Assembly (NCBI GenBank): GCA_036244855.1
Contig: BQKZ01000013.1
Coordinates: forward strand, 96,909 to 160,908
DNA from: Temnopleurus reevesii
Taxonomy: Eukaryota; Echinodermata; Echinoidea; Temnopleuroida; Temnopleuridae
Length of the DNA stretch: 64,000 nt
Direction: 5' to 3'
Position 1 is the stretch's first letter; each line of letters begins with the position of its first letter. Under the pieces are notes generated by a model. That model saw nothing but the letters and a program-made list of their open reading frames with translations, was not told where the DNA came from and searched no databases. Below are positions 1 through 11,875 of this stretch, one piece after another. The translations under genes and the position numbers were made by a program.

Positions 1-3000
1 ACCACTCGAAATTGGCTGAACATAAATATTTGTCAGTGAACAGAGTGTGAAATTGGCCGGGAAAACCTATATTATTATTATTAGAATCGTCATGCATACG
101 TTCAAATCGTTATAAATACGCTATGTAAGCTTCCAAATTCACAAGAAACTGACTTGTTTATATTTTATATACTTGACAAAAATGTCAAGGTTTGATTTTA
201 ACGTTTGAGTAACGTATGATAAAATTTTGTGAACGTTTGTTGACGATTGATTTATACGTTCCAATAATTCATGCAGAAAGTATGAACCATATTTCCGTAC
301 CTCGACATTCAATGAAAGCCTTTCTACTTGCATATTTACTGAAAAACTTGCCTTTAATGATGCAGATTACAAAGTATACAAAGCGTGTTTCAACGTTTAC
401 AAAAACGTATCCATTACGTTTTCGAGGTAAGGCAATGTATTTGCCAAGATACGTTGGCTATAAGTGTAAAGGCGATATTCAAAACACACTCTAATCTTCA
501 GATCTTCTTGTCAGTAATTCATTGGAAGGAACTTGGGACAGGTTAAGGATTGTCAAGAAAGTATTCTTGACGAGTATAAGAAATACAATTAATTATCTAC
601 CTCATTATTAAATAGAACACCATTGTGTTGTGCACAGCCGACAACGAAATTTTGTTAATCATGCCTCATAAACAAGGTTTTAAATCTCAATTTACGGAAT
701 TAAATCGTCTGAATTTTCATATTGGTTAAGCCAAGTTAACTGTAAAGTTGTTAACGTCTTTTTGTGGAGAATGTTTTCATAACTATATACTTGGTTTATT
801 TCGTTCATTTAGCTGATGTTACGACGTGATTCCATTGTTTTAATATGAAGAATTTGCTAAATTGTGGACCAAGTTGGTCGGTATTTAATCAGCTATTGGT
901 TGATTTCGTTTGAGAAATGTCAAGGATGTGGCATGAATGATGAATAACACTTACATTTACTCTAAACAATACGACAAAAAGTTGGACATTGGACAAAGAT
1001 GATGCAAGAATGTGTCTTCTAAATTCTCTAATATAAGAATTTGAATCGATGAATATATATCAAAGACACCCGAAAATTATCACATGCATACCTTAACCTC
1101 AAGATGACTACTATTACGTCACTACGAATCAATAGAATAACGTAGCAAGCATAGCTATATCAATGTTATAGTTATGACGTCAGAGTAAAGATTAAACTGG
1201 GCCAGTTCTCACGATGAACACGCATACGTCATGTATGAAATCTTCGATTAGCGTATCATTAGAACTGCATAAGAACCCGGATTGAGTTGTGTAAAGTTCC
1301 CTGTTACATCAAAGTTAGCAAATTAAGACTGGAGCTAAAAACTAATAAAAGGCAAGATAAGTGCACGTATTAAAGTATAATTATCTTCATTCTATTCTCT
1401 GGCGTTTCAAAGTTATGCAAAATCATGAGGAAATGAGATTAAATTTAGGTGTATAGGTCATTATCGAGAAAAAAAATCGAATTAGATATCAGCGGTAAAT
1501 TTGCATTTCATCTGTATGAATATAGCTTTATTTTCCATTATTATGCATTTGCATGCCAATCGCGCACGATAAATGAAAAGTCGAATCGCGAGCAAAATAT
1601 AACATGGAAAGGTGCAATGGCAGGGGTCAGTATACTGATAGGGGTGCAAAATTACCCCCCAATAGATGCCAAGATGCACACGTGAGGGTATGCGATGTTC
1701 AATTCAACCACACATTGTACAATTTGGCGCCTGGAAGATGTTTGGAACGTTATAATTGTTGATATGGTAATGTGTCTGGTTGCTATATACTGTCTGTCTT
1801 TTAAGGCAACGGAAGACAGTGTCAAAATCAGTTGAAAATGATGAATTAATTTTATTGTACCTAGGTTAGATCATTGCTTCAAAATGATTAATTGATTTCT
1901 ACAAGACAGAGCAACGTAGTATTGGTAATGTTCATTTATATTTTGAAATGAGCTATCGTGTAAATCGCTTAATCTCCATTTGAAAGCGTAATTTTAGCTA
2001 CCACTCATAAAACTGCCAAATATTATGGTAGGCTTCCTCGAACTCTCATCTTCAAGAACTGAATCATCGGCAACGTACGAAGCAAGGATACACTTTTAAA
2101 CAAATGTATTCCCATTGAGCATTTTTGTGACAAAGAAATCTTGGGATAGAAAGTTTAGTACCGGTCATTAATCATTCTGTTAAACCACGCGAAAAATTGA
2201 TTGTTTGCCGTTGCTAGGTAACGGGAGATTGTAAGCATGTTAGTTGAAGTGTTAAGGTGTGTTTCAGTGAAGTAGTTCGATTCACGACCGCTTATCTCCT
2301 AAGTAGCGTCAATCTACCGAAATGGGAACATTCCAAATGAGCGTTGGTGCTCCAGTGGGGGCGAACTTGGGCGCAAGTTTTCTGTCACATCAATAATCAG
2401 CTAATATGAGACAGATTCTTTGAAGTGTTACATAAAAATCTGAATGATGTTTAATGTCGGCGGCATTAACAAAGTGGACGGTACACCGTTTCCGTTCGCA
2501 CTAAAAGCTTGATAAGTGGGCGAACTATTGTATTCGTTTTACTTTTTAAAATCTTTTTAATCTTTTTGATGAGGTGTCTGATTCATAATGCTGGATTTTT
2601 TTCTTGAATTTTGCAATTTCCTATGCCACATGAATCATTATCTAACATTTGAATGAACGTTTCCAATCCTACCATTGCATCCGAAAGATATATAAAACTG
2701 ACTATTTGCGAGAAATTGTGAGTGCCCCATCCCATCACTGATTGTAGTTATCACAGAACCATCAAGACTATTAAGATGGCTTGATTGGCAATTTGTTGGC
2801 AAACTAGGAACGTGACAATCGTCATGTTTCTTTTCACTCTCGTGGGTGGGCTAACATAGTGAGGAGAAATGTCAACGTAATGTAACACATGGTTAGATTC
2901 ATATTTCAATCCAATCGGAATGTGAATGCTCCTATACAATTCCCGGACAATGATACTGCATTATTTCCAATAAAAGTATCTATGTGGAGGAAAGAGCTCT

Positions 3001-4110
3001 TAGTAAAAAAAAATAATAATAAAATAAAACGGTAATAAAATGTTATGAATGGTTGCCCGAAAAACAAAATCTCTTTGGCAAATTGAACGTAAGCCAAGCA
3101 TAATTTTTACTTCAAACGAAAAACAAAAGCACACAAAAAACGGGGTACCTTAGTATCTGAAGGAGCTACCAGCACGAATTCAAATCTTTTAACTTTATTA
3201 TGTATGACTTTGTGGTAGTCATTATTATCTAACAGAGAATCCGTTGATTAAGGCAACACTTAGGGTCTTCAAAAGGGTTGATGTTTTGAAACTCTCTTTA
3301 AATGCAATCGATTGATATTTTCTCATTGATTACTTAGGTCATCAAAATGTAATACGACTTCACAATTACGTCTGGCTGTGCAAGCATGCAAATGGGGGGG
3401 GGGGGTTACTCTTACAACACCCATGCTGTTTTCTCCTCGCACTTAAACAATGCTTCAATTTGAATTTCTCCCTTTGGGCGGGCTACATCAGTGCTGAACG
3501 TGGAAGAATGCACAGAAGATATAGGGAAGGAAAGAAAATATTGTTTTCCGTCGTCTCATTTAATTTTCCATCCCTCGTTCGCTGTCTTGATATCTTTATG
3601 TATCGTCATCATTTTACAGTTAGCGGAGAAGATGGGACCTTCTACCAAAGGGATACATGTATAAGAGCTGTATCTCTTTGCTTCCACTCATTCTCATCAC
3701 TGAGCTCCTGAAAATAAGTCCAGAAAACACAAAAACCCGCCCCTTCGTAATGGCTTCCTCTTCCGCCAGACCCACGGAAAATTTTGTTCTTACAATTATG
3801 ATTAAGAATTCTGAAAATTAATCCAAAAGCAATGGACGTCATCTCGTCTACTGGTTTCATTACCATCTTTCCTTTGTTGATGACGAAATATTTTATCGCC
3901 CGGATGGAATCGATCATGGCGTTTGATACCGCTTTTTGACAGCATTGTGTGGTTGCTCCTAAATTATGAGACAAGTATTGCTTTCATCGCGCAAGCTCTT
4001 GATAAAATTACAACCTGAATGAAACATGAACGTAAGAGAACAAAGAGTACAATCACTTTTGTTATTATCTTACCGTCGACTCTGAATATTCCGGATACAT
4101 CAGTGACACA
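1..4110. other. Gene-free AT-rich intergenic DNA
   Basis: I see no coding gene. The open frames are short, AT-rich in codon use and match no family I recognise; the longest (110 codons, minus strand, 3642-3974) has no domain signature. A run of 12 G lies at 3394-3405. A short GGGGTGCAAAATTACCCCCC hairpin-like motif sits near 1640-1662. Confidence 0.7.
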
Positions 4111-4196
4111 GAAAGAGAGGGAATGGAGAGAGAGAAAGAGAAAGAGTGAGAGAGAGACAGAGAGAGACAGGGAGAGAGAGAGAGAGGGGAGGGAGA
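4111..4196. repeat. (GA)n purine microsatellite
   Basis: The plus strand is almost pure purine: AG dinucleotides interrupted by GGG, AAAG and a few C or T bases. It gives rise to Glu/Arg-rich and Ser/Leu-rich reading frames on the two strands, which are artefacts of the repeat. Confidence 0.95.
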
Positions 4197-4495
4197 TATA
4201 ACAAAAGTATTATTTACTTCGGAAAGACTTACCCGATATGTCGACCAAAATATCATGGATTTATAAACGTGAATGAATCCGTGGTCAAGGAATGACAGCA
4301 AGGGTGTTATATTTGTATGAAGAAGGGTGATTAAACTGTGTGATTACGTGTGACTATAGTCAAACAAATTGTTAAACATTGAGATTTTTTCGATGGCAAA
4401 CGACATGCAGCATGTCTATATGAATGTATTTAGAAGTCCTTATCTACTCCCTCCTTTCTCTGCATGTCATTATATTCAGTTGTCTCCATGTTAAG

Positions 4496-4604
4496 CCCCG
4501 GTCACACATAAGCCAGGAAGCAACACAATCAACATGATTCTTTGTTCAGTTCACAATTATCTGCCTTCAAATCGTGTTGAATCGGGGCTTCTATGTGACT
4601 GGGT
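4496..4604. mobile_element. Palindromic MITE-like element, copy 1
   Basis: The left end reads CCCGGTCACACATAAGCC and the right end, reverse-complemented, CCCAGTCACATAGAAGCC, so the ends form imperfect terminal inverted repeats. Inside, GAAGCAACAC on the left faces GTGTTGAAT on the right. There is no coding capacity. Two relatives lie 2.2 and 2.8 kb downstream. I see no clear target-site duplication, so the superfamily is undetermined. Confidence 0.6.
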
Positions 4605-6746
4605 CATGATGTGAGGGAAGGATGACCGTGTTTACAGGGTCATCTTTTGCCGATCCATCAGCTCGCTACAGAAAACATGTTATCTTATTTTGTTAGACCT
4701 GTCTTTCATTGTCCTTGCACGTTATGCTCAAAATCAACCTTGATTCAAGCGGGGAATACCAAACATCAAAAGAGACGGAGTGCAGTGACAAATGTGACAC
4801 TTGTTTTGATACTCCATTCATCTTCACTTCAGTATTTGTGTATGATGACAATATAACATGCGATACACTCCTATTTTCAAATGAGCTTACTGTCAATTCA
4901 TTTTCATTGTACGATGCATGTTCAACAATCTGTAAGATATCATATTTGACTTCTATTCATGCTTTTCAGAGGACTAATAATAGGGAGGAATTCAGAAGCT
5001 TTTCAGAAAAAAAAACTTCTCTTGTTTTGATTCCCAGTGCCATTAAAGTAGGCATAATTTGCAAAGTTGAATTTATCAGGATGCAGTTCTGCACCTAATA
5101 AGTGCGAAATTGCACCATTATAGATTCAACTTTGCACCTCAAAGACCGTCCCAGTGTGGCATCGGTCTACACCTTTATAGATGAATCGTTGAATATATAT
5201 TTCAGTGTAGATAAATTATGTAAGATGGAACACGAAGAGAAAAAATGAAAAAAATCAATTGTAGAAGATTGTAGATTGACCGTGAGTCTCAAGCGTCAGG
5301 GTCATTTTCCGTATGTTGTGACGTATTTTCCGGTTGTTAGTTTTGTCGGTTAAATCGATGTTGATACCAGGTTGATGAAATTAAATTGACGTGTCTCATG
5401 AAATAGAGATGTGCAAGGTATGACATAAATGATGTCTCTCACCAGTGTGCTTGTCATGAATGAGTAGACTAGAAAATCATCTTTGGATGCAGAACAGGAG
5501 ATCCAGACGATGCATCATCGCGTTAGACAATTAATGCTCGATCCATGACTAACTCGACTATTAAGTTAAACAAAAGTAGACCTATTAATTAAAGAGCTCC
5601 AGATAGATCTTTGTATTATAGGTACTTGCAGCGAGCTGTGATTTTAACCCTTATAATAAGCCATAATGATCGAAATGTAATATTGCTCTATTCATCGAAC
5701 ATCTAGATCAAAGGCATGTAACGCGTACGAGATAAAGATGAAAAGGGAAAATACCTCCATTAAAGCTATGTCATGGTATACACCATGCGTTCTTTTAATT
5801 ATACTTTGTGTGACCATATTAATGAAGAATTTTCTTTAAAGTATTTTTCAGTGATGCTTATTTGAAATTTATCCTGTTTTGTTAAATCGTCATAGATAAA
5901 AATCAATCGTTGTATATGAGAGACACTAAAGCAGTTTAAAGGAATGCCAAAAAAAGTCAAGAACGTATTTCTAAGAAGATACTGTTTGAAGATATTAATC
6001 TGACATAGCCACAATAGCTTATTTGGATATTTTGACACAGTAAACGCGTAAAGCTATTCATCGTTGATTATTCTACAAACTTTGCCTTGACATTTTGCAA
6101 TCAAGTCGTATCTGTATGTTATCCACCATACACAACAAATGTAAAATCAGTTCTATACTATTTCCATGCCATACTCTATAACACCTACGCCTTCAGGAAA
6201 ACATTCGATCTATACTTTGTAATGAAAATCTGATCCTTTTGAGTAAATGCAAGGAGAGACGAGGAACAACCTTTTGACCTTCTTTATTCTTAAAGATTGA
6301 AAACCGTATTCCTTATTGAATGGATAGATAAAATGATTATCAACTGCATCTTAAAGGCAATATTTAAGAATGCAAAATCATTTGAAATCATGTTAAATGT
6401 GTGCAACATTTTGAATTCTTGCCAATCAACAGCAACTTGCAATTGATTGCAACATTGTAGCAACACCCCTTAAAATATCTGAAAATATGACAGATTAAAT
6501 AAATGTTGACTATAAAAAAGAGTAAAATAAATGAACGCTCCCCATAAAGATTTATCTGCTCATCGCGTGCTGCTGAAGAAAGATATGCGTCCGGCCATAC
6601 GCTAATAGATTATAAACTTATATAATTCAGGTGACTCTTATTTTAGTTTAAGGGTAAGAATAATGAATTATGCTCTCCTTTTTTATTCTTTGCAATTTTA
6701 GTGATTATCTTAACACCTGAATTATGATTTCATACTATGTGTAGTA
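4605..6746. other. Intergenic DNA between MITE copies
   Basis: No gene is recognised. A 129-codon frame (plus, 4709-5098) is stop-free but has no recognisable domain, and chance frames of this size are expected in AT-rich DNA of this length. GTGCAAT/TGCACC motifs recur at about 5080-5150, matching a repeat body seen later in the window near 59.8 and 63.2 kb. Confidence 0.6.
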
Positions 6747-6885
6747 ATGCCCCAGCCATGGTCACATATAAACCCGGAAGCGACACGATTCAACGCGACT
6801 CTTGGTTCAATTAACTTTTAACTCCTCCGAACGAACAGTCGTGTTGAATCATGTTGCTTCCGGGCTACTATAGTGACTGGTGTCT
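6747..6885. mobile_element. Palindromic MITE-like element, copy 2
   Basis: This is the best-preserved palindrome of the trio. The left arm contains CCCGGAAGCGACACGATTC; the right arm reverse-complemented contains CCCGGAAGCAACATGATTC, followed outward on both sides by GTCAC. The arms are about 45 bp with a short AT-rich centre. It is non-coding. The shared core GGAAGC(A/G)ACA(C/T)GATTCAAC identifies it with copies 1 and 3. Confidence 0.7.
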
Positions 6886-7301
6886 TATAGTATATTGAAC
6901 GAAGCAACAAAATGTGTACAGGTCAATCTCTCAAAATATTTAATGGATTTTTAGAGTATCTTTAAAACATTTACAATTCGCTCTTGCAGTTAATAGTCGT
7001 CATAATATAACGTATAATCAATGGTTAAATCGTTGATTGACATAAGAGTGCATCATCTTAAATTATGACCGTTGTGGTATTTAATTACGTAAATTGAGAG
7101 TATTGAACATTATTCATCGTTCATTAACAATTGAACAGCTTGATGCAGTTGTATATTATCTTAAATACACAAAGAATACTAGCCCATGGCCAGAGAGGGC
7201 AGCGGTATACATTTAACAAATAATAATATAATATATATCTACTGTATATATACACTGATTTTATTCACTCATTTCTTGTCAAATTGAGATCTCTATCTCT
7301 C

Positions 7302-7491
7302 GGTACCAGCAAACCCATCTTTACATAGAAGCCCGAACTCAACACGTCTCAACAATTCAGTTGAGTCCTGAGTAATCTGGATATCTACCCTTAAACAAAA
7401 GGGTTGGATAACTCAGATCAAATAATACCATAATACTGGACTCAGAATCGTGGTCAATCGTGCTGAGTCTGGGATTCTACGTGACTGGTGC
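7302..7491. mobile_element. Palindromic MITE-like element, copy 3
   Basis: The left end has CATAGAAGCCCGAACTCAACAC and the right end, reverse-complemented, has CGTAGAATCCCAGACTCAGCAC, preceded by ACCAG on both sides. The left arm carries about 11 extra bases next to the terminus. The centre holds a nested hairpin built on ACCCTT and AAGGGT. It is more diverged than copy 2. It is non-coding and its superfamily is unknown. Confidence 0.6.
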
Positions 7492-7572
7492 TTTCATTCT
7501 GTTTATGCGACTTTTTATTTAAAAATCGCATGATTTTGATTTGCATACATAAACGATGTGTTACTTTGCAAT

Positions 7573-7690
7573 TTTAGAGCGTTTGGGAACCAGTGTATAC
7601 CCGACTCTACGAACGACTCGTGACCCTTTCTAGCACTCAATGATATATCCTGGCGCTGAATAAGTCGATAGAAGCAGGGCTTGTCATTTC
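7573..7690. repeat. Degenerate relative of the 21.7-kb palindromic MITE
   Basis: It shares the ordered words CGACTCTA, GAGCGACT/GAACGACT, TGA-C-CTTTC and CCTGGCGCTG with 21770-21830. The right half is too decayed to pair well with the left half. The assignment rests only on those shared words. Confidence 0.4.
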
Positions 7691-7803
7691 ATCCGCATGT
7701 TACCTTTGTTTTTTAAAGATCCCTTGAACATACATTTCAGTGAACCACAACCTCATGCTCATTGATAGGTATAATGTATGCAAGCACAGGTGATATATGT
7801 TTC

Positions 7804-7932
7804 ATATTATTATTATTATTCATTTGCACAATGATCTTACCGACTTTAATCAGCGCATAGAGACATTGTATTGTAGTGATATGCGCTTATAAGTCTAGTA
7901 TAATAATAATATTATTATTATTATTATAAGTT
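7804..7932. repeat. Dispersed repeat bounded by (ATT)n / (AAT)n
   Basis: A short core with AGCGCATA on one side and ATATGCGCTTA on the other lies between an (ATT)n run (7805-7820) and a mixed AAT/ATT run (7899-7929). The same AGCGCATA...ATATGCGCTTA pair next to an (AAT)n run recurs near 39.8 kb. It looks like the terminal part of a retroposon family. Confidence 0.55.
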
Positions 7933-7939
7933 GTATACT

Positions 7940-9837
7940 ATTATCGATGTCCCTCATCTAGAATGTGATTACCATTCAGATATGAAAACAATATGTATAA
8001 TATTAAGAGGTTTTGCTGACTCTTCCAACTACTGACCCAAATAATTGCCAACTTGCAGGTTTGCAGGAAACATTTTCATTCTCTAGTGCAAACACCTCAA
8101 ATGTTATAGGTTTGTTTGGTCCTTTCCGTTTCGAGTCAATCACACTTCGATATGTTGCTGACGCCATACAAGGAACATCCGTTAAAAAGCTTTTGTTTCA
8201 AGTTTTGTTGAGAATTATCTGATCAATTCTGAATAATTTTTTTTCTTCAGATAACCGAACAAGAATACTGCTGAAAAGTGGTATTTTAATGAACGGTGCC
8301 CTTTTGCTAATAAGTAATAACTTCTCATTTATACTTGAAGAATATGCTTATGTATTGTCATTAAAGTTATAAGAAGCAATTATCAATCATGCAGAATGAT
8401 TTCAAATGATTGATGACGCATTTAAAAAAACCGGTAAACATTTGAAAGCGCGGGCATGAAATACAGGGTATGTTTAGTTTATGAGAAACAACTTACAAAG
8501 AAATCGAACTTCCTTTAGCACCGTTATAAAGTTACTTTGACGTCATGTTATTTATCATATTAGTTGTATTGCGGTATAATGTAATAATAAAACATTTTTC
8601 AGTTGATGAGATCGAAACGATTTTATGTACCTGTGTTAGTGGATCGCGCGATTGTGCTAATGACGCAGCAAATATGATCGTGTCCGTAATCAATAAATAT
8701 GTATCAATCCTGTTCAGTCATCTACTCGTCGCTTTCCAGAGAACAGGAGGCGGCAACATGAAACACGCATTCTAAAAGAGAAGCATGTCAATTTATTGGC
8801 CGTAAATGCGATGCAATGTATGGATAATTAAATCAAGAGATGCAGGAAATAGGAGGAGCTATAATACAGCAGAGGTGTGGGAAAATATCCATCTGGTCCC
8901 GCCTCCCACCAGGAAAAAGATAAGCCTCCTCAGCCATGATTATGGCGCACAAAATAATGGAAATTGTAAGCACATTAATTACCACAAAATTAATACATTG
9001 AAATTAAAGCGAATTAATTATGATAGTCCCTCATACTTCTGATTAAGGAAAGTCAATTTTCTGTAAAAAGAAACACTCATGAAGACTTTGTAAAAAGAAT
9101 GAAAATCAGAAATATTCCATCTAAAAATTATCTCTATAGCAGAAAGAGCAACTTACCGCTATACATTTGAAAATTCCAATGTTTAGGCCTACATGTACTT
9201 CTAGAATACTTCTAGAATTAAAAATTGTCTTGAATCTGAAAGCTCTTTTACTTTCTTAAAGAATGTGATAGATGCGACCCTTATTGTGTCATAACGGTAT
9301 CAGGATAAACTATGAGCAACTCTTCGCATTCTTTATTCGCCAGCAGCAAAGGATTTAGATTTGACCGTTGTCTGGTTGTGTTGGACATGTTTTTGCGCTT
9401 CTCAAAAATGAGACGAATCTGTTGGCATGACGTAGCTGTGTTAAGAAAGTGTAAATGGAGTGTTGAGTGATGTATAGAGTAGTGATGTCATTACCAAGAA
9501 TGCTGAGTGATCATGACTGTCATGAAAATATTTTGACGTAAAATCGGTCAAGTACCATCTTTAAAACAAGCGCGGAGGCTTTATGACATCCATGCATGCA
9601 CGCTCTGACCGATTTATTAGGTGGTCTGTCCTATTTGACATATCACCTATTGATCACGGATCATGGACAGATCACGGGTTGTCAGATTTTGCTCAAATGT
9701 TCATAGTTTGTTCATTTGATTTTTCTTCATTCAATGAGAGCACGATAATTCCAGGGGTAGGTTCCCCTTTAACTAATTGTTTGTTTCTTGTTCATCTGAT
9801 ATTCTCTGTTTTAAAATATTTTTTTTTAAATTAACAG
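7940..9837. other. Gene-free intergenic DNA
   Basis: No gene, RNA or repeat is recognised. Short frames (up to about 83 codons) lack features. A weak inverted pair (GTGGTCTGTCC / GGACAGATCAC) lies near 9621-9680. Confidence 0.55.
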
Positions 9838-10174
9838 ACGAAGTGTGATGCACTGTCAGTTATTGTTTATCCATGTTGGGATAATACAATAATCCTTAAT
9901 ACAACGATCACTCAATTGATATTATTGCAGTACCTTCATCTATTATACGAATCAAGCCTGTCGCAAGCATCGCTTCTCTGTGGTTTACAGGTTAGACTCC
10001 TGTCTAGTCGTCAGGAGGTCGTGGGTTAGATTCCTACCCGAGTATGCCTGTTGTTTTTTCCACAACAACTCAGAGATGCACTGTCAATAATGGATCAATG
10101 TTCAATTTGTCTTTATCTATGCTGGGGTTACTGGGTATGGATTAATTCAAAGAAACACAAAATCATTCAATTGA
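9838..10174 (+). mobile_element. tRNA-derived SINE, tandem (dimer-like) copy
   Basis: A body segment containing TTTATCCATGTTGGGATAA and ending ATCACTCAATTGA runs directly into a second unit. The second unit opens with TATACGAATCAAGCC, carries a tRNA-like head (A-box-like TGGTTTACAGG at 9981-9991; B-box GGTTAGATTCC at 10024-10034), repeats a body with GATGCACTGTCAAT, and ends AAATCATTCAATTGA. A fully comparable arrangement is found at 41041-41362. The family name is unknown to me. The first unit lacks a head, so this may be a truncated unit followed by a full one. Confidence 0.7.
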
Positions 10175-10781
10175 AAACCTAGCAGTTATATTAATTCTAA
10201 TAGCCTATACGAAGCAGAAATCAGAATACCATAATATCACTGTATATCCCTTTAAAAAATATTTTAAACTAAGAGTGAATATAATTACTGAACTCCAAGT
10301 TAATCATTATATTCGGCAAGTAAAATTGTAAAATGCATGGTAAAATGTCGATATCATTTGCAGGATCTGTACTCTGGAACAGTTTACCAAGATACAATCA
10401 ACCCGCAACACTCGCCAATTCGCACCCATTTAAATGGCACGTATTCACGAAAGAGACGACCATGAATAGCTAATTAGGCAATGCACCCTTGTGTTTGATA
10501 CCTTATTATTCCGTCGCATATATATAAAACCTTTGTAACATGTACATTTTCTAGCAGTTGAAAGTCCAATCTTTCTCTGGATTTGATTTTTTTTTATGAT
10601 AAAGTGATATAAATTCATCCTTTATGGCATAACATTATTCACTTCAGAACAGAAACGAACTAAAATATTCAGGGACGATAAATCCCCTAATTTCTCACTT
10701 GACTCTCACCATTTTTTATTCGAAAAATACCTGCAACTAATAGAGTGTCGATATGTGAAGAAGATTTGTAATTTCATATTA

Positions 10782-11204
10782 TGCACGGGTCAGGATCACG
10801 GAATTTTGTCGACAAGTCAGAGATCGCCTCACCTCATTTTGATATCGGCGCTCTGATTGGCTAATGCCGCGATTTGACTACAGAAATCGTATCGCCCGGG
10901 TGATGACGTCATCCGGTTCCAAGCAATCGCGAACGCACGAGCTTCATAGACTCTTATGGGTCTACCATAGGAGGCGGTGGAGAGCGCGCGCCGTCTCCTA
11001 TGGTAGACCCATAAGTGTTTTACCATCGAAACACACGGAATTTCGGGTGAACTCCTGGTAAAATGTCATACTTCCAACCCTTCAAAATCACTTTAAACCC
11101 TCGCGACTCTAACTTTTTTCTTGATTGTTTATCTTCCACACTCATCCTCCTTTGAAATTTGAAGACAAAAATAAAATTCAGTTTTTGCACGGGTCAGGAT
11201 CACG
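10782..11204. repeat. Two identical 19-bp direct repeats around a CpG-rich segment
   Basis: TGCACGGGTCAGGATCACG occurs at 10782-10800 and again, identical, at 11186-11204. A 19-base exact match is very unlikely by chance in a window of this size. The enclosed 385 bp holds a CpG-rich core and a hairpin. The repeats could be remnants of an inserted element or of a tandem duplication. Confidence 0.6.
10840..11020. promoter_or_regulatory. CpG-rich segment with CCAAT, CRE and hairpin
   Basis: This segment stands out by GC and CpG content from its AT-rich surroundings. An inverted CCAAT box (ATTGGCT) lies at 10856-10862, and a full CRE palindrome (ATGACGTCAT) at 10903-10912. A perfect 21-bp inverted repeat (arms 10953-10973 and 10995-11015) surrounds a 21-base loop containing GAGCGCGCGC. 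The motif set resembles a proximal promoter, but no transcript start or downstream coding exon is visible, and it could equally be the body of a repeat. Confidence 0.3.
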
Positions 11205-11619
11205 AAAAGAAATCTTATGTTAAAAAATTCGACTGCCGAAGGGTCGAAAATTCATAAATCTTAATGGCTTTAAAATACACTTAACGGAGACAGAAATTAC
11301 CTAATTTTTTTATCAGTCGACAGGAAAATTATCAGAGAACAATTCACCAATGCATTCTTCTGATGAAAGTGCGCATTCGCCGATTATAGATTCATTTCAT
11401 AGGTGTATGTCAAATAACAGGAAAATATTGCGTTTGACGAGGTGGTGACTGTACTACATGTGAGCTGTAGAGGGCCGAGATAAAATAGAGCAATCATGCT
11501 TATTATCCATTGTTATCAAAAAGCACTGCCGGTAGACTGGATATGTCAGAGAAAAATGCTCTTTCCACTTGTTCTATGCAGATACTTAAAGGTATTTCTT
11601 AAATAAATACATGTTAAAG

Positions 11620-11875
11620 TAACGTGATTTTCTGTAGGTATTCATTGTACATACTCGTTTATTATATAGTCCATCATTATTACTTCTTATATCAGGATTG
11701 TATAATATCAACATTATATTACTTTGTGTGTTCAAGTATATTTTACTTAATGAACCTGGGCGCCATTTTTGCTATTTCTTGGTGTCCTTTTACCAGTGTA
11801 TTGTGATATATACACGTTTGTATTTCATTGTATTCAATTTTTGGTAATAAATTTCTTTCATTCATTCATTCATTG
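11620..11875 (+). repeat. Possible LINE 3' end with (TTCA)n tail
   Basis: An AATAAA signal near 11846 is followed within a few bases by four TTCA units ending at about 11874. Short microsatellite tails directly after a polyadenylation-like signal are typical of CR1- and RTE-like LINE 3' ends. No reverse-transcriptase sequence is visible upstream, so the call rests on the tail alone. Confidence 0.3.

Noticed and set aside
3642..3974. 110-codon minus-strand frame with a GSGGRGS stretch
   Set aside because: The glycine-rich piece is too short to mean anything and no homologue is recognised.
4709..5098. 129-codon plus-strand frame with several cysteines
   Set aside because: No signal peptide, domain or repeat of cysteine spacing is recognisable, and a few frames of this length are expected by chance in 64 kb of AT-rich DNA.
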